From assembly GCA_051201605.1 (NCBI GenBank), contig CP179201.1, forward strand, positions 2,232,001-2,296,000: 64,000 nt of DNA, written 5' to 3'. The stretch is from CABZJG01 sp902512685 (GTDB lineage: Bacteria; Pseudomonadota; Alphaproteobacteria; Rhodobacterales; Rhodobacteraceae). This document shows, piece by piece, positions 54,028 through 63,394 of this stretch; the stretch's first letter is position 1; every line of letters starts with the position of its first letter. Below the pieces are notes generated by a model that was given only the letters and a program-made list of their open reading frames with translations, was not told where the DNA came from and ran no database searches. The translations under genes were made by a program, and so were the position numbers.

Positions 54028-55098
54028 TTATCTCAAAGCATTCAAAAGATCGTTTGCCTGCTTTTGGGCTGTGTCTGTTGAAAGTGTCTCAATGTTTTTC
54101 CCAAGAAGCTTACGCAATGCTTGCTGTGTCTCAGCTGTAAAAACAATAGTCCCGTCTTGTGCCATCTCGTCAATACCATCCCACTTTAAAGATGCTTCAT
54201 TCACCGCAATGGCCTGTTCTAAAGACCATTCATCTGGAAGATCAATTGTAATGCCCGACTTACCGGCACGTACGGGATATCCCCCAATAAGGGCGCCGAT
54301 ACCCGGTAAATGTATAGATCTTTCCGTTTCCCCCGTAAGAGCATGCAGCGCAACAAGACCCGATGACGCCGTGACCCGGTTAAAATGTAAATCATAAGGA
54401 AACGGAAAAGCCTCGCGCAGTACACCTTCGGCAATCTGCGTAACATCTTTGCCCGCCAAAGTCGCTTTGAGCAAATAAGGGGGTAATTTGTCTGGTTTTT
54501 GATCATTTAAAACAAAATACTCAAAGGCATGTTGTGCGACCAACTTCACATCGACATCGTTTGGAGCACAATTTAGTGCGCGGCCAACCCCCATTTGAAT
54601 TTTTGCAATTGGTTCTTGAACATTTCCAATGCCATAGTCCGGACCAAATCCTGTCCGGTTCAGCATGGCGTTTATCACATCCGGAAACGAAGCCCCAATC
54701 CAGATAGAGTTAACACCGGATTGTGCGATGCGGTTTCTAAATTTCTGCATAAGTGATAGATGAAGCGCTGTATAACCAGCAAATGGCATATTAATCCCAT
54801 CCGGCGCTAATTTCCACCATGGCAATAGCGACGGAGCCGAAAAAATAAAATCTGGCTTTATCTCTCTTAGCCGCGTGGAAAAATCATTGCTGTGAACATC
54901 TAATTTTTCTGCAATTATGCGCGGGAAAAAACCTTCGATCCCAGCACCCAGCACCGCGTTGTTGGCCCTTTTTCGGGCCTTTTCAATATCTCTGCTTGCA
55001 ACCACAATGGTGTCGAATATATCAGTCCTTGCGACGGCCTCTAAAAGATGGGTTGCAAGTTCGCCCATCGATATAAAGAGCAAAGTTGGTTTGTTCAT
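54028..55098 (-). CDS. Unrecognised protein, Rossmann-like N-terminus
   Basis: A 356-aa soluble protein. It begins with a hydrophobic strand and a helix, LLFISMGELATHLLEAVARTD, then IVVASRDIEKARKRAN, which fits a dinucleotide-binding beta-alpha-beta unit although the glycine pattern is weak. Later segments include FGPDYGIGNVQEP, RVTASSGLVALHALTGE and HLPGIGALIGGYPVR. The layout recalls malate/opine/saccharopine dehydrogenase-like folds, but I cannot assign it. It is tightly placed between an aminotransferase and an amidase gene, so an oxidoreductase acting with the aminotransferase is possible. Confidence 0.7.
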   Translation of the reverse strand: MNKPTLLFISMGELATHLLEAVARTDIFDTIVVASRDIEKARKRANNAVLGAGIEGFFPRIIAEKLDVHSNDFSTRLREIKPDFIFSAPSLLPWWKLAPDGINMPFAGYTALHLSLMQKFRNRIAQSGVNSIWIGASFPDVINAMLNRTGFGPDYGIGNVQEPIAKIQMGVGRALNCAPNDVDVKLVAQHAFEYFVLNDQKPDKLPPYLLKATLAGKDVTQIAEGVLREAFPFPYDLHFNRVTASSGLVALHALTGETERSIHLPGIGALIGGYPVRAGKSGITIDLPDEWSLEQAIAVNEASLKWDGIDEMAQDGTIVFTAETQQALRKLLGKNIETLSTDTAQKQANDLLNALR

Positions 55099-55234
55099 AA
55101 TATGCCCCCTAACAAAATACGTGACTGCGTTTCAAAGATGTATACACACCGTCTTGAGCACTGTATATTTATCAATCGAATGAAACAATTTGTCGAATTC
55201 ATTTCCCCAAGTGACGCAGCAAATATACAGAGAT

Positions 55235-56611
55235 CTACCGCGTTACCGGCATCGGTTGAGCAATACATTCCGCGGCCGAAAGTAAAATATCCTCCCGAAA
55301 ATGTGATGCAACCAGCTGAACGCCTACGGGACGGTCAAATTTTCGGTCAAGCGTCACTGTCAAACCGGGCAAACCCATAAAAGGTAATCCAATCTGTAAT
55401 ATTTGATCCTCGATTATTTGTTCAAATTCTTTTTCTGTTCTTAGGTCACTTAGGTCATCAAAAGGCAGTGAACATGAAACCGGACACAATAGTAACGGAT
55501 AATCACTCAAAAACTGCCGCCATTGGCGGGTTAAACTAGCACGCTCCTGCAAAACCCTCATTATACCATTATTATCCAATGGAGACGCAAGCTTTAGCAG
55601 GCGGCTATAAACCAAAGTTGCATCAGGATCAGCTTCTTGCTCTACTAAACTTGCTGCAGCTTGTTCCATCTCCGCCATCCAAAGTTTCAGCTGGTTTTTC
55701 ATGGCGCTGCGTAATGGTGGCAGTGAAACCTCTTCGACTTGCCACCCAAATTCTTCCAACCGCCCTGCTGCTTCGCGCAATGCTATTTTAATGCGCGGAT
55801 CTACTTTTAAATTTTCTGGCGCATCACAGAACGCTATTTTTTTTGAATAAGCCTTACCCTTATAGGGCATAGCAACAGACCATGGATCACGATGGTCGTG
55901 CACCGAAAGGGCTTCAAGCGCCAACTTTAAATCACCAACTGTGCGCGCCATGGGCCCTGAAACGGCCATTAACTGCCCGCCAATAAAGCGATCTGGTCCA
56001 GAAAAATTATGCGCAGAAACCCGCCCAAGAGATGGGCGTAGCCCATGGATACCACATGCATATGCAGGGTAACGGATGGATCCGGCAATGTCTGTTCCAT
56101 GCGCAATAGCGCCAATCCCGGCAGCAACAGCGGCGGCTCCGCCTCCCGATGAGCCACCAGGCGTGATTGCCGAATTTAAAGGGTTTTTGGTGTGGCCATG
56201 CAGAGAATTTCGAGTAAACCAGCGTAAAGAAAACGCAGGCGTATTGGTGCGTCCAATAATCACGGCATCAGCCCTGTGAAAATTTGTCACCACTGGATTA
56301 TCTTCTTGAGCAATAAGTTCTTTTTGAATGCGTAGCCCATTTGTGGTCGCATAGCCCTTTTGATCAATATTCACCTTAATAGTGACCGGAACGCCTGCCA
56401 GTATACCCAGTGGTTCGCCCTTGCCACGCTTTGCATCCACTATGTCTGCGGCTGCCAATGCATCTTTTTCGCAAATATCAACCACCGCATTTATCTGAGG
56501 ATTTACTTCAGCTAGCCTGTCTAGATGACTTTGAGCGACCTCTCGCGCTGAAATATCACCTGACTTAACCAAACTTGAAATAGATTCTGCCGATAAATGC
56601 CAAAGGTCCAC
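55235..56611 (-). CDS. Amidase-signature family hydrolase
   Basis: A 458-aa amidase of the GatA/AS family. The Ser-cisSer-Lys triad is visible: Lys in GVPVTIKVN, the cis-Ser in GGSSGGGAAA, and the nucleophile Ser in GTDIAGSIRYPA. No Glu-tRNA amidotransferase neighbours occur, so it is probably a catabolic amidase. It heads the block B enzyme genes after the exporter. The 136-bp gap to the next gene has no recognisable feature. Confidence 0.88.
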   Translation of the reverse strand: MDLWHLSAESISSLVKSGDISAREVAQSHLDRLAEVNPQINAVVDICEKDALAAADIVDAKRGKGEPLGILAGVPVTIKVNIDQKGYATTNGLRIQKELIAQEDNPVVTNFHRADAVIIGRTNTPAFSLRWFTRNSLHGHTKNPLNSAITPGGSSGGGAAAVAAGIGAIAHGTDIAGSIRYPAYACGIHGLRPSLGRVSAHNFSGPDRFIGGQLMAVSGPMARTVGDLKLALEALSVHDHRDPWSVAMPYKGKAYSKKIAFCDAPENLKVDPRIKIALREAAGRLEEFGWQVEEVSLPPLRSAMKNQLKLWMAEMEQAAASLVEQEADPDATLVYSRLLKLASPLDNNGIMRVLQERASLTRQWRQFLSDYPLLLCPVSCSLPFDDLSDLRTEKEFEQIIEDQILQIGLPFMGLPGLTVTLDRKFDRPVGVQLVASHFREDILLSAAECIAQPMPVTR

Positions 56612-56768
56612 AAAACTCTCCCAAAGTTGTATTTTTCAAACATTATCTTTTCGATATTAATGGCGAAAAATAAACTTACCACAACTTTAAAAGCGTTTGA
56701 CTAAAGCAGGCATCTAAGTGAGTGAATTAGGAATTAAGCAAGGCAGTATTTCTGGTGCATCTAAGCTA

Positions 56769-57656
56769 TCAAGACCGTTTTATGCGCTGTGTTACAATGT
56801 GTTCGCGCCACATTACGTAGACGCCAGAAATTATGATCAAAGCAGAACCAAGCAACATTGACAAACTTGGGCGTTCCCCAAATACGACAAAGCCCAAAAT
56901 AAGTAAAAAAACGATACGAGAATATCTGAACGGCATAATTGCCGAAAGTTCGCCTACTCGCAGAGACGTAATGAGCAGTAGATAACCCACGGAACCCAGA
57001 ATGATCATGCAGGCAACTATGGCCCAATTTATCTCTGCTGGGAAAAATTTTTCTTCCGTGAAAAATACCCATGCCGTAGTAAATGGAAGGGCTGCGACCA
57101 TCGTGAAAGTTGCTAAACTTGCTGAAGCAATGTCCGGTGGAGTTAATCGTGTTACAAGGTCTCTTATTGAGAAAGCTATCAATGCTACAACGGGCCAGAT
57201 CACCGCGTAGTTTAAACTTTCTTCCCAAGGCTGGATAACAAGCACAACACCCAGGAACCCAATAAAAATTGAACTCCAACGACGCCAACTCACAGCTTCC
57301 TTAAGAAAGATCACTGCGCCCACTGCAACCAAAAGAGGGGATGCCTGCGTCACTGCGCCCACGATAGAAAGTGGTACTTTGGTCAGTCCCATGATCATAC
57401 ATAGCAAACCGATCATCTCTGCACAGTATCGCAGCAGTAAAACTGGCGCAAAGGCCCGGGGCTCTTTCAAGTTGTCGCCTTTAGCAACCGCGATCAAAGC
57501 AAATAATATCAAGCCGCCGCTAATGAGAAAAAACATAATTTGCGCGGGAGACAGGAAAGATCCAGATGCTTTGACAAATGTGTCCCCGACAGCAAATGCC
57601 GCCATCGACATTAACATCAGGACAATGCCTGTAGTATTTTTCTTGCTGGCTAACAT
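56769..57656 (-). CDS. EamA/DMT-family transporter
   Basis: A 295-aa membrane protein with ten predicted helices in two EamA repeats (about 10-140 and 155-290), the pattern of drug/metabolite exporters. The motif FVKASGSFLSPAQIMFF opens repeat one. GGAG lies seven bases before the ATG at 57656; the frame to 57707 has no site. It may export or import the compound handled by the block B enzymes. Confidence 0.85.
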   Translation of the reverse strand: MLASKKNTTGIVLMLMSMAAFAVGDTFVKASGSFLSPAQIMFFLISGGLILFALIAVAKGDNLKEPRAFAPVLLLRYCAEMIGLLCMIMGLTKVPLSIVGAVTQASPLLVAVGAVIFLKEAVSWRRWSSIFIGFLGVVLVIQPWEESLNYAVIWPVVALIAFSIRDLVTRLTPPDIASASLATFTMVAALPFTTAWVFFTEEKFFPAEINWAIVACMIILGSVGYLLLITSLRVGELSAIMPFRYSRIVFLLILGFVVFGERPSLSMLLGSALIIISGVYVMWREHIVTQRIKRS

Positions 57657-58146
57657 TAAAAAGCTCCAATCCCACTGACTGATCCATTTAGAGCAAAAAA
57701 CCGCCAATCAACAGCGCATTCGGCAAGAGGCTTTTACGGTTAAAGTCGCCATGCTGGGCCAAAATTTTGAGCGAAAGTTCATAATTGCTCTGAAACAATA
57801 TTCTCTTTAGCCAAGCGCAGACATTTGTTTCGGTTTTTGTGAACGTCCGCTTTCGAAAGGATGCATGCACCAGATAACTGACAGCTCTGCGCCTAATACT
57901 ATTACCGGGGTCACACATGACCAAGTGGTCCCAAAGGCCTTCCTATGCCTTTGCAGCATCCTTAAAATATGACCGCAAAGAGTTCGCAATCTGAATTAAG
58001 CGTTTCGTAAGTATCAAGCTATTTGGAAATACCAACATGGAGCCAATAAGCCAGGTATAGCTAACCGTGAAAATACGATAAAATTTAGCGACTTGGTGTT
58101 GATGAGGTATCTAATGCCAAGTTTTTAATATTAGCCTATAAAGTCG
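57657..58146. other. Gene-free region with decayed frames
   Basis: About 490 bp. Two overlapping minus-strand frames (57688-57924 and 57807-57989) exist but share no recognisable domain and no good ribosome site. A plus-strand frame ends in RPSYAFAASLKYDRKEFAI at about 57990. It may hold remains of a deleted gene; I cannot identify it. Confidence 0.35.
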
Positions 58147-58728
58147 CTACTTTGGCTGCCAGATGCGTTGTGTTGGAATAAATAGATTTACGGTGTCACC
58201 TATTGAGAGGGGGCCGGGTCGTTCCACCCAGGCTGTTATGCCACGACGCCCTTTGGCAGCACTTCTGAACGCTTTTCCATGGCCCGGGCAATCAGCTTCG
58301 ATTTCTTTAGCTGGCCAATTGCAAGGTGCATTTTCCAGATCGACTGTCAATGTTGTACCCGCTGCCGTTTGGAGCCGCGAACCAGGTGGGATGTGCGTGA
58401 AATCAGGCACTCCTGAGATGACGATGGATGCGCCTAGCCAGCTTGGGTCGAGCTGTTCCAGCCCAATACTCGCTGCAATTTCTGCATTTTCCTCAGCTGA
58501 CAAGATTGATAGCTGGCGGGTGTTTCGAATTTCAGTGCTTTTAGGATGCAGCATCGTAACCCGCAGGCAGGACGGGCGAGTTGCACCGGAATGGGATTCT
58601 CCCACAATGCCATCAAAGGTGGTTTCAACAGTGTTCAGGGCTTCAGATCTGATGCTGTCCTCTGGCGTAAGAACGCGCCCTAGCCAGGTGATGGTGCAAC
58701 TGTATTCAGATTTTAAGAGGCAAGACAT
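58147..58728 (-). CDS. MOSC-domain protein
   Basis: A 193-aa MOSC-domain protein, the domain found at the C-terminus of molybdenum cofactor sulfurases and in amidoxime-reducing enzymes. The family segments GIVGESHSG, RQLSILSAEE and ENAPCNWPAKEIEADCPGHGKAF are present, with the conserved Cys in APCNW. Single-domain MOSC proteins carry or transfer sulfur; the partner here is unknown. Confidence 0.82.
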   Translation of the reverse strand: MSCLLKSEYSCTITWLGRVLTPEDSIRSEALNTVETTFDGIVGESHSGATRPSCLRVTMLHPKSTEIRNTRQLSILSAEENAEIAASIGLEQLDPSWLGASIVISGVPDFTHIPPGSRLQTAAGTTLTVDLENAPCNWPAKEIEADCPGHGKAFRSAAKGRRGITAWVERPGPLSIGDTVNLFIPTQRIWQPK

Positions 58729-59404
58729 GAGTATTCCTTTTGGTTTAAAATTGCAGTTTAGTTCTAAAATATGTAGTTCAGGCGCAGTACACTCCTGAGG
58801 TTTAAATTATAATTTCTAGTTGGTTGCTAGTATAGAGTATCCAGCAAAACTATAAAATGGTATATTGAGGACCCATTTGATTGATCTGATTTGATTGCAT
58901 GGGCAAAATTGGCCTTTGATCTATTAAGTATGGCCAGCTTAAGATCATCCTTGGATGCAACACCGACGCTCAAGTGACGCAACCATAAAAACCTAAACGC
59001 TCTCGCTTCGAAAATTGCACGCTCGGGCATTCGAAAAAAGCTATGTCATCAGATTGAAGGCATACCCAAAATTGATTGTTTTTGCGGACTATTTTTCTCA
59101 AGCCCTAGAACATTTACGAAGGAGAGCTGCTTTTAGTTACCGTTCATTCAAATCGCAATGAATGCCAGCTTTAAGCACGCATCCGAGCTTAAGGCATCCT
59201 GCGGCGAAGGCCGACTCCTAATCATTTAACTTGCTTTTTTTCGTTTATTTGGATTGCCTCGGGCAAGGCCGTTTAATCTGACAGAACACTCGCGAGTAAC
59301 CGCTCCTTACATAAATATCATCAATGTTACGCGCTTCGGCTTTCACCTTTATTTTGGTTTGTCCCTTTTGAGATTACTACTCGATACGTTTACCCACTAA
59401 CTGG
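58729..59404. other. Gene-free region
   Basis: About 675 bp. The only frame above 60 codons (58827-59030, minus) has no ribosome site or recognisable motif. The GC-richer patch near 59170-59215 could be debris of a gene. I see no RNA gene or clear repeat. Confidence 0.4.
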
Positions 59405-61180
59405 CTATAACTCCCAGATTTGGGCTAAGCCTTCCTTTAGATAATCCATAGCAATCCCGGGAGCGACGTTATTATAATCTTCCATAGAAGTAACTTCAGG
59501 CCGTTGGTCCTTAAATTTCTTTAAAAATGTTTTGGCTGTTTCAGCGTCACCCAAATGCACGAATATCGCTGCCCGAAACCCATCATAACGGCTGTGATGA
59601 CTACGATCAGACATAATATTGCTCCACTCAAGCGCCTTTTCAGAATTCCGCATGGCCAAATACAAAATTGGAAAGAAACCCTCGTAAGATTGCCTTCTAA
59701 TCGGATCCAACTCGATTGCTTTTTGAATGTGCGACTCTGCCTCAGTGAAGTTTTCGTCATTACAAATTGCTAAGCCATAATCGAAGTTCGATCCAGCATG
59801 ACTAGGGTTCAATTCTAATGCCTGCTTTGCATATTTGATGCGCTGCGGATAATCTTTCTTGATATTAAAAGAGCGACTATATGCGGTTGCAGCCTCTGGA
59901 TTGTTTGGATCGATAGAATATGCTTTAGATGAAAATTCATGAAATAGTGCTTCATTTTTCACCCGTTCTTTTTTGTACTGATTATCAAAGAGCCTGCCAT
60001 AAATAGTTCTTGTTTTTAGTACAAAGGCATCACATAGCTGAGGATCACTTGCGATAGCCGCATCACAAAGCTTCATAATCTCTTGATGGGCAGCTGTAGC
60101 AGTTTCAAAATCATTATTTTGATTAAAGACTGCTAACGCTTGTAAGTAGTTATCCCAAGCCGAAAAAGATTTTGGAGATTTGGTCTTAATACGCTCGTGC
60201 TCTTTGCCCTTAAGCGCAGGCAATATAAGGGCTGCAACTTCTTGGGATACTTCATCTTGAACTTCAAAAATGTCATCAAGAGAACGATCCCAACGCTTGG
60301 TCCAAATTTCTTGATCATCTTTAATATCGACCAGACTGGCAGAAATTCGAACTTTGTTACCACCTTTGCGAATACTGCCTTGCACAGCATAATCAGCCCC
60401 CAGTTGCTTGCCAATTTCCGATGTTTGAAGTTCTTTTCCTTTAAAGCTAAAGCTTGAATTTCTTGAAATTACAGGAAACGACTTCCAGGACGAAAGATTG
60501 CCGATAATATCTTCTGTAACGCCGTCCGCAAAATATTCTTGTTCTTCATCATTACTCATATTTTTAAACGGCAAAACAGCGATCGTTGGTGGTTTGCTAC
60601 TTTCACGGCCGGCCGCTTTATCAGTAGCAGACGTATCCTCCAAGACCCGGCTTTCAATGCCCTCGATAGACACGTCAAAGGCATGTACCACTGTATTCTT
60701 AACTTTCTGGTTTCCCAAATCCGCGAAGTTGAGCTCAACTTTCTGACTTACAAAATCATGGATAGATTTTGACAACGACACCCCGCCAGATTGGCTTAAG
60801 GCTTCAAGCCTTGCCGCAACATTCACTCCATCCCCGTAAAGATTGGTGCCCTCCACGATAACATCGCCCATGTTAATGCCGATCCGGAAATGCATTTTAG
60901 AGCTTTCTTCGACCGAGGCATTTCGCTGCTTAATCAGTTTCTGGAATTCAGTCGCACAAAGCACCGACGAAACGGCACTTTGGAACTCGGCTAATACCGA
61001 GTCTCCCGCCGTGTTGAAAATACGGCCTCCATGCTCTTGAAACAGATTATCCAAAATATCGCGGCAAGAGCGCAGGCTCTTTAGCGTTGCATCTTCATTT
61101 TTTTCCATGAGCTTACTAAAGCCCACAACATCCGTCACAAGAATTACTGCAATTTTGCGTACGATTTGATCATCTGCCAT
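59405..61180 (-). CDS. Class III nucleotide cyclase with TolB-like and TPR domains
   Basis: A 591-aa signalling protein. Residues 8-175 are a class III cyclase domain with metal ligands Asp17 (LVTDVVGFSKL) and Asp60 (TAGDSVLAEF) and the GINMGDVIV and LYGDGVNVAAR segments. Residues about 210-325 resemble the FlgO/TolB N-terminal domain (PTIAVLPFKNMSNDEEQEYFADG...). The rest, to 591, is TPR repeats (ELNPSHAGSNFDYGLA, AIELDPIRRQSYEG). The set is common in rhizobial and roseobacter adenylate cyclases. No membrane segment is seen, so it is probably soluble. Activating signal unknown. Confidence 0.9.
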   Translation of the reverse strand: MADDQIVRKIAVILVTDVVGFSKLMEKNEDATLKSLRSCRDILDNLFQEHGGRIFNTAGDSVLAEFQSAVSSVLCATEFQKLIKQRNASVEESSKMHFRIGINMGDVIVEGTNLYGDGVNVAARLEALSQSGGVSLSKSIHDFVSQKVELNFADLGNQKVKNTVVHAFDVSIEGIESRVLEDTSATDKAAGRESSKPPTIAVLPFKNMSNDEEQEYFADGVTEDIIGNLSSWKSFPVISRNSSFSFKGKELQTSEIGKQLGADYAVQGSIRKGGNKVRISASLVDIKDDQEIWTKRWDRSLDDIFEVQDEVSQEVAALILPALKGKEHERIKTKSPKSFSAWDNYLQALAVFNQNNDFETATAAHQEIMKLCDAAIASDPQLCDAFVLKTRTIYGRLFDNQYKKERVKNEALFHEFSSKAYSIDPNNPEAATAYSRSFNIKKDYPQRIKYAKQALELNPSHAGSNFDYGLAICNDENFTEAESHIQKAIELDPIRRQSYEGFFPILYLAMRNSEKALEWSNIMSDRSHHSRYDGFRAAIFVHLGDAETAKTFLKKFKDQRPEVTSMEDYNNVAPGIAMDYLKEGLAQIWEL

Positions 61181-61631
61181 TTTATGCCCTGTCCAGAAAT
61201 ATTTTTTGAAATTGCAAGGTGAATTATAAGTGCTGCCTGCACAAGTTTAATCTGTAAATATTATTTTTAAAACGATAATTTTTAATGACTTTTCTGGATA
61301 CTGTTAAACCAACCAGTTCAAGCATCAGAAGCCGTAAGAACAGAGCCTTTCGGTACTGAAAACCCGCGCTTGGGGCCCGTAAAGTCAGTGATTTCTGATC
61401 TTTTAGCCTTACGCCACTCACCTGGCGTGAATGCGCTTGTCAAGAGCGAGGCACATATAGCGCATAAGAAAACAGCCATTGCCAAGCAGATAGAAGATGT
61501 TGCTTTCTTGAATTGCAACTTGATCGCCAAGCCGGTTTATTGAGGGTGGGTAGTTTCGAAATAGTAGGTTTAAGCGATCTCACCACCCCCCCGTTACTTC
61601 AAATGTCGCAAAGTTTTTTAGATGTGGGCTG
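61181..61631. other. Gene-poor stretch with a doubtful small frame
   Basis: About 450 bp upstream of the cyclase. A minus-strand frame at 61318-61530 (70 codons, TTG start) would encode a signal-peptide-like N-terminus (SSICLAMAVFLCAICAS) and a short basic tail. There is no clear ribosome site; it might be a small exported protein. Otherwise AT-rich DNA with the cyclase promoter. Confidence 0.4.
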
Positions 61632-62234
61632 CTAAAGAGCATCTAACTCATCTAACAATGATCTATGTTGGTTTTTCAGTTGAACCATCAGCTTCATTCT
61701 TGCGCTGCCGTTGCTGCCATGAAAACAGTGGCTGGCAATGCGAAAGTTATATTTTTCAACAAGTGCATTAAACTTTGAATTTGACTGCGAGGTCATTGAT
61801 CTAATTTCACTTTTGCTTTTTGGCGCAGATGCATGTGCTTGCAGAAACTGATAAATCTCATCAACCGCTGCCGTGCTTCTATCCACAAACTCACTAACGT
61901 CAGCATAATCTACATCAGGATTACCAAACTCACATCTGCTGCTATCTTGATTTTGGCCTAACAAATCATCCGTCCAAGGTTTGTTCAAAGCATGATCAAA
62001 GCCGTCTCTTAAATCACAATCCACACAGTCCCACTGCATGAAATCATAAATCCATTTGCGGGCAAATTGTTCATAGCTGTAGGCTCCACCCATAATAACG
62101 GCCACAACTAAAAACCCGATTGTGTAAGCCTTAAATCGACCCAATCGACGGTCAACTGCGGACCATCGCTCCTTGCGCTTCATCTGCTTTTCATATCGCT
62201 TCAACCGACGTTTATAATCTCGAATATCATTCAC
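61632..62234 (-). CDS. Membrane-anchored protein of unknown function
   Basis: A 200-aa protein with a very basic N-terminal helix (residues 6-32), one membrane segment (about 37-53: TIGFLVVAVIMGGAYSY), and a C-terminal domain with paired cysteines (WDCVDCD, SRCEFG, SHCFHG) that probably lies in the periplasm and forms disulfides. The orientation follows the positive-inside rule. I do not recognise the family. Confidence 0.55.
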   Translation of the reverse strand: MNDIRDYKRRLKRYEKQMKRKERWSAVDRRLGRFKAYTIGFLVVAVIMGGAYSYEQFARKWIYDFMQWDCVDCDLRDGFDHALNKPWTDDLLGQNQDSSRCEFGNPDVDYADVSEFVDRSTAAVDEIYQFLQAHASAPKSKSEIRSMTSQSNSKFNALVEKYNFRIASHCFHGSNGSARMKLMVQLKNQHRSLLDELDAL

Positions 62235-62269
62235 TATTTTAGCTTAAGGCAGATTAGGACATTAAAAAA

Positions 62270-62371
62270 GTTACATTTTACCAATGGTGACATAGCCTTC
62301 AAATTGTGAATTACAAACTAACTTTCCGCCCCGGCCTGTGTAGCGAGTGTCATCAAGAAAGTTATCACTAA
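62270..62371 (-). pseudogene. Remnant of a small exported protein
   Basis: On the minus strand this reads LVITFLMTLATQAGA, then shifts frame to KLVCNSQFEGYVTIGKM before a stop. The signal-peptide part is nearly identical to that of the truncated gene at 62863-63138, so two related small secreted proteins were probably once in tandem here. Confidence 0.55.
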
Positions 62372-62862
62372 GTGTCTGACGTCAGCGCCTACCGGAAAGA
62401 TTTAGGGGTTTAAGCAAAGGAGGATTTCTGGTTCATCGCAGCTATTAAGGAGCGAAGATGAATAAGAGATCCGGAACATCGAAAGAAGCCGTTGATAAGT
62501 TGGTCAGAGGTATCAAGCGTAAGACGCGTAAGCACTATTCTGCTGAAGAGAAGATCAGGATTGTGCTGGCTGGTCTACGCGGCGAGGAAAGCATTGCAGG
62601 TCTGTGCCGCCGCGAGGGTATTGCCGAGAGCCTTTACTACTTATGGTCGAAGGAATTCCTGGAGGCTGGCAAGAACCGTTTGGCGGGCGATACTGCACGC
62701 CAGGCGTCCTCCCCTGAGGTCAAAGAGTTGCGTTCGCAATCATCTGCCTTAAAGGAGGTGGTCGCGGAGCTAACGCTTGAGAACCGCCTGCTTAAAAAAA
62801 GCATGCTCGGGGATGGGGAGTTCGACGAATGAGATATTCCGCCTCTGAGAAGATTGAAATAA
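62372..62862 (+). mobile_element. Truncated IS3-family insertion sequence
   Basis: Starts near TGTCTGACGTCAGCG, a plausible terminal repeat, includes a complete orfA, and the first 11 or so codons of orfB (MRYSASEKIEI), after which IS sequence ends. Most of orfB and the right end are missing, so the element cannot move by itself. Confidence 0.7.
62458..62832 (+). CDS. IS3-family transposase OrfA
   Basis: A 124-aa OrfA with a helix-turn-helix (YSAEEKIRIVLAGLRGEESIAGLCRREGI) that recognises the IS ends and a leucine-zipper-like C-terminal coiled coil (about 88-115, VVAELTLENRLLKKS). GGAG precedes the ATG. OrfB, which carries the DDE catalytic domain, is truncated right after it, so no active transposase is made. 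Confidence 0.88.
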   Translation: MNKRSGTSKEAVDKLVRGIKRKTRKHYSAEEKIRIVLAGLRGEESIAGLCRREGIAESLYYLWSKEFLEAGKNRLAGDTARQASSPEVKELRSQSSALKEVVAELTLENRLLKKSMLGDGEFDE

Positions 62863-63138
62863 AATTCTATGCTCTTTTCCTTTTTTTGAATCTCCGATAT
62901 TGCCAGAATTAATTTCAGAGTGGAAATGAGTAAAATAAAAGGGGTCATAAAGAATTTCTCTCCTAGTAATACGATTCAAAAATTCCCACCTACCTTCGCC
63001 AGCTGCTTCACCACCACCATCAGGAGTACCAAGCTGATCAGTTATTTTAATTATTGGGTCCATTTTGGCGCAAATAATCACTTCAGCCCCCGCCTGTGTA
63101 GCGAGTGTCATCAAGAAAGCTATCAGTAAGGTGCGCAT
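62863..63138 (-). pseudogene. Small exported protein, 3' end replaced by IS
   Basis: Starts MRTLLIAFLMTLATQAGA, a signal peptide with cleavage about AGA-E, then a mature part with GTPDGGGEAAGEGRWEF. Reading continues into antisense IS sequence after about 92 codons, so the native C-terminus is lost. A start at 63168 is also possible. The family is unknown to me. Confidence 0.55.
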
Positions 63139-63394
63139 GGGGTAAAAGTTAACCTTGTCCTTCCCCATACTAGTAGAACTTAGAGAATACAGTATAATGA
63201 GGCTGTTGTGAATCCCTAGGCCATATAAAATTAAGCATAGGTTGCCCGAGCCCTCTCGATATCAAAACAGTCAACATAGCATATTTAACCAATTGCTAGA
63301 TATGCAGTTTACTGTTCCTATATCTCAATCTCAGGTCAGGCTCATATACAGTACCCCTAGGGGGTGGGGTGGCACTCGCCGAGACACTATTCCT
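63139..63394. other. Gene-free region
   Basis: About 250 bp of AT-rich DNA with no recognisable gene. It ends in a short G-rich run (GGGGGTGGGGTGG near 63360-63372). Confidence 0.4.

Noticed and set aside
56761..57288. 175-codon minus-strand frame in the DMT gene
   Set aside because: Lies wholly within the transporter gene in another frame; composition (many Cys, Phe, His) is that of a shadow frame.
57688..57989. Two overlapping frames after the DMT gene start
   Set aside because: No start signals, no domain; treated as possible debris only.
58827..59030. 67-codon frame in the gene-free region
   Set aside because: No ribosome site or similarity I can recognise.
63351..63372. G-rich run as a possible G-quadruplex or polypurine signal
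   Set aside because: Too few regular G-tracts; no context to support a function.
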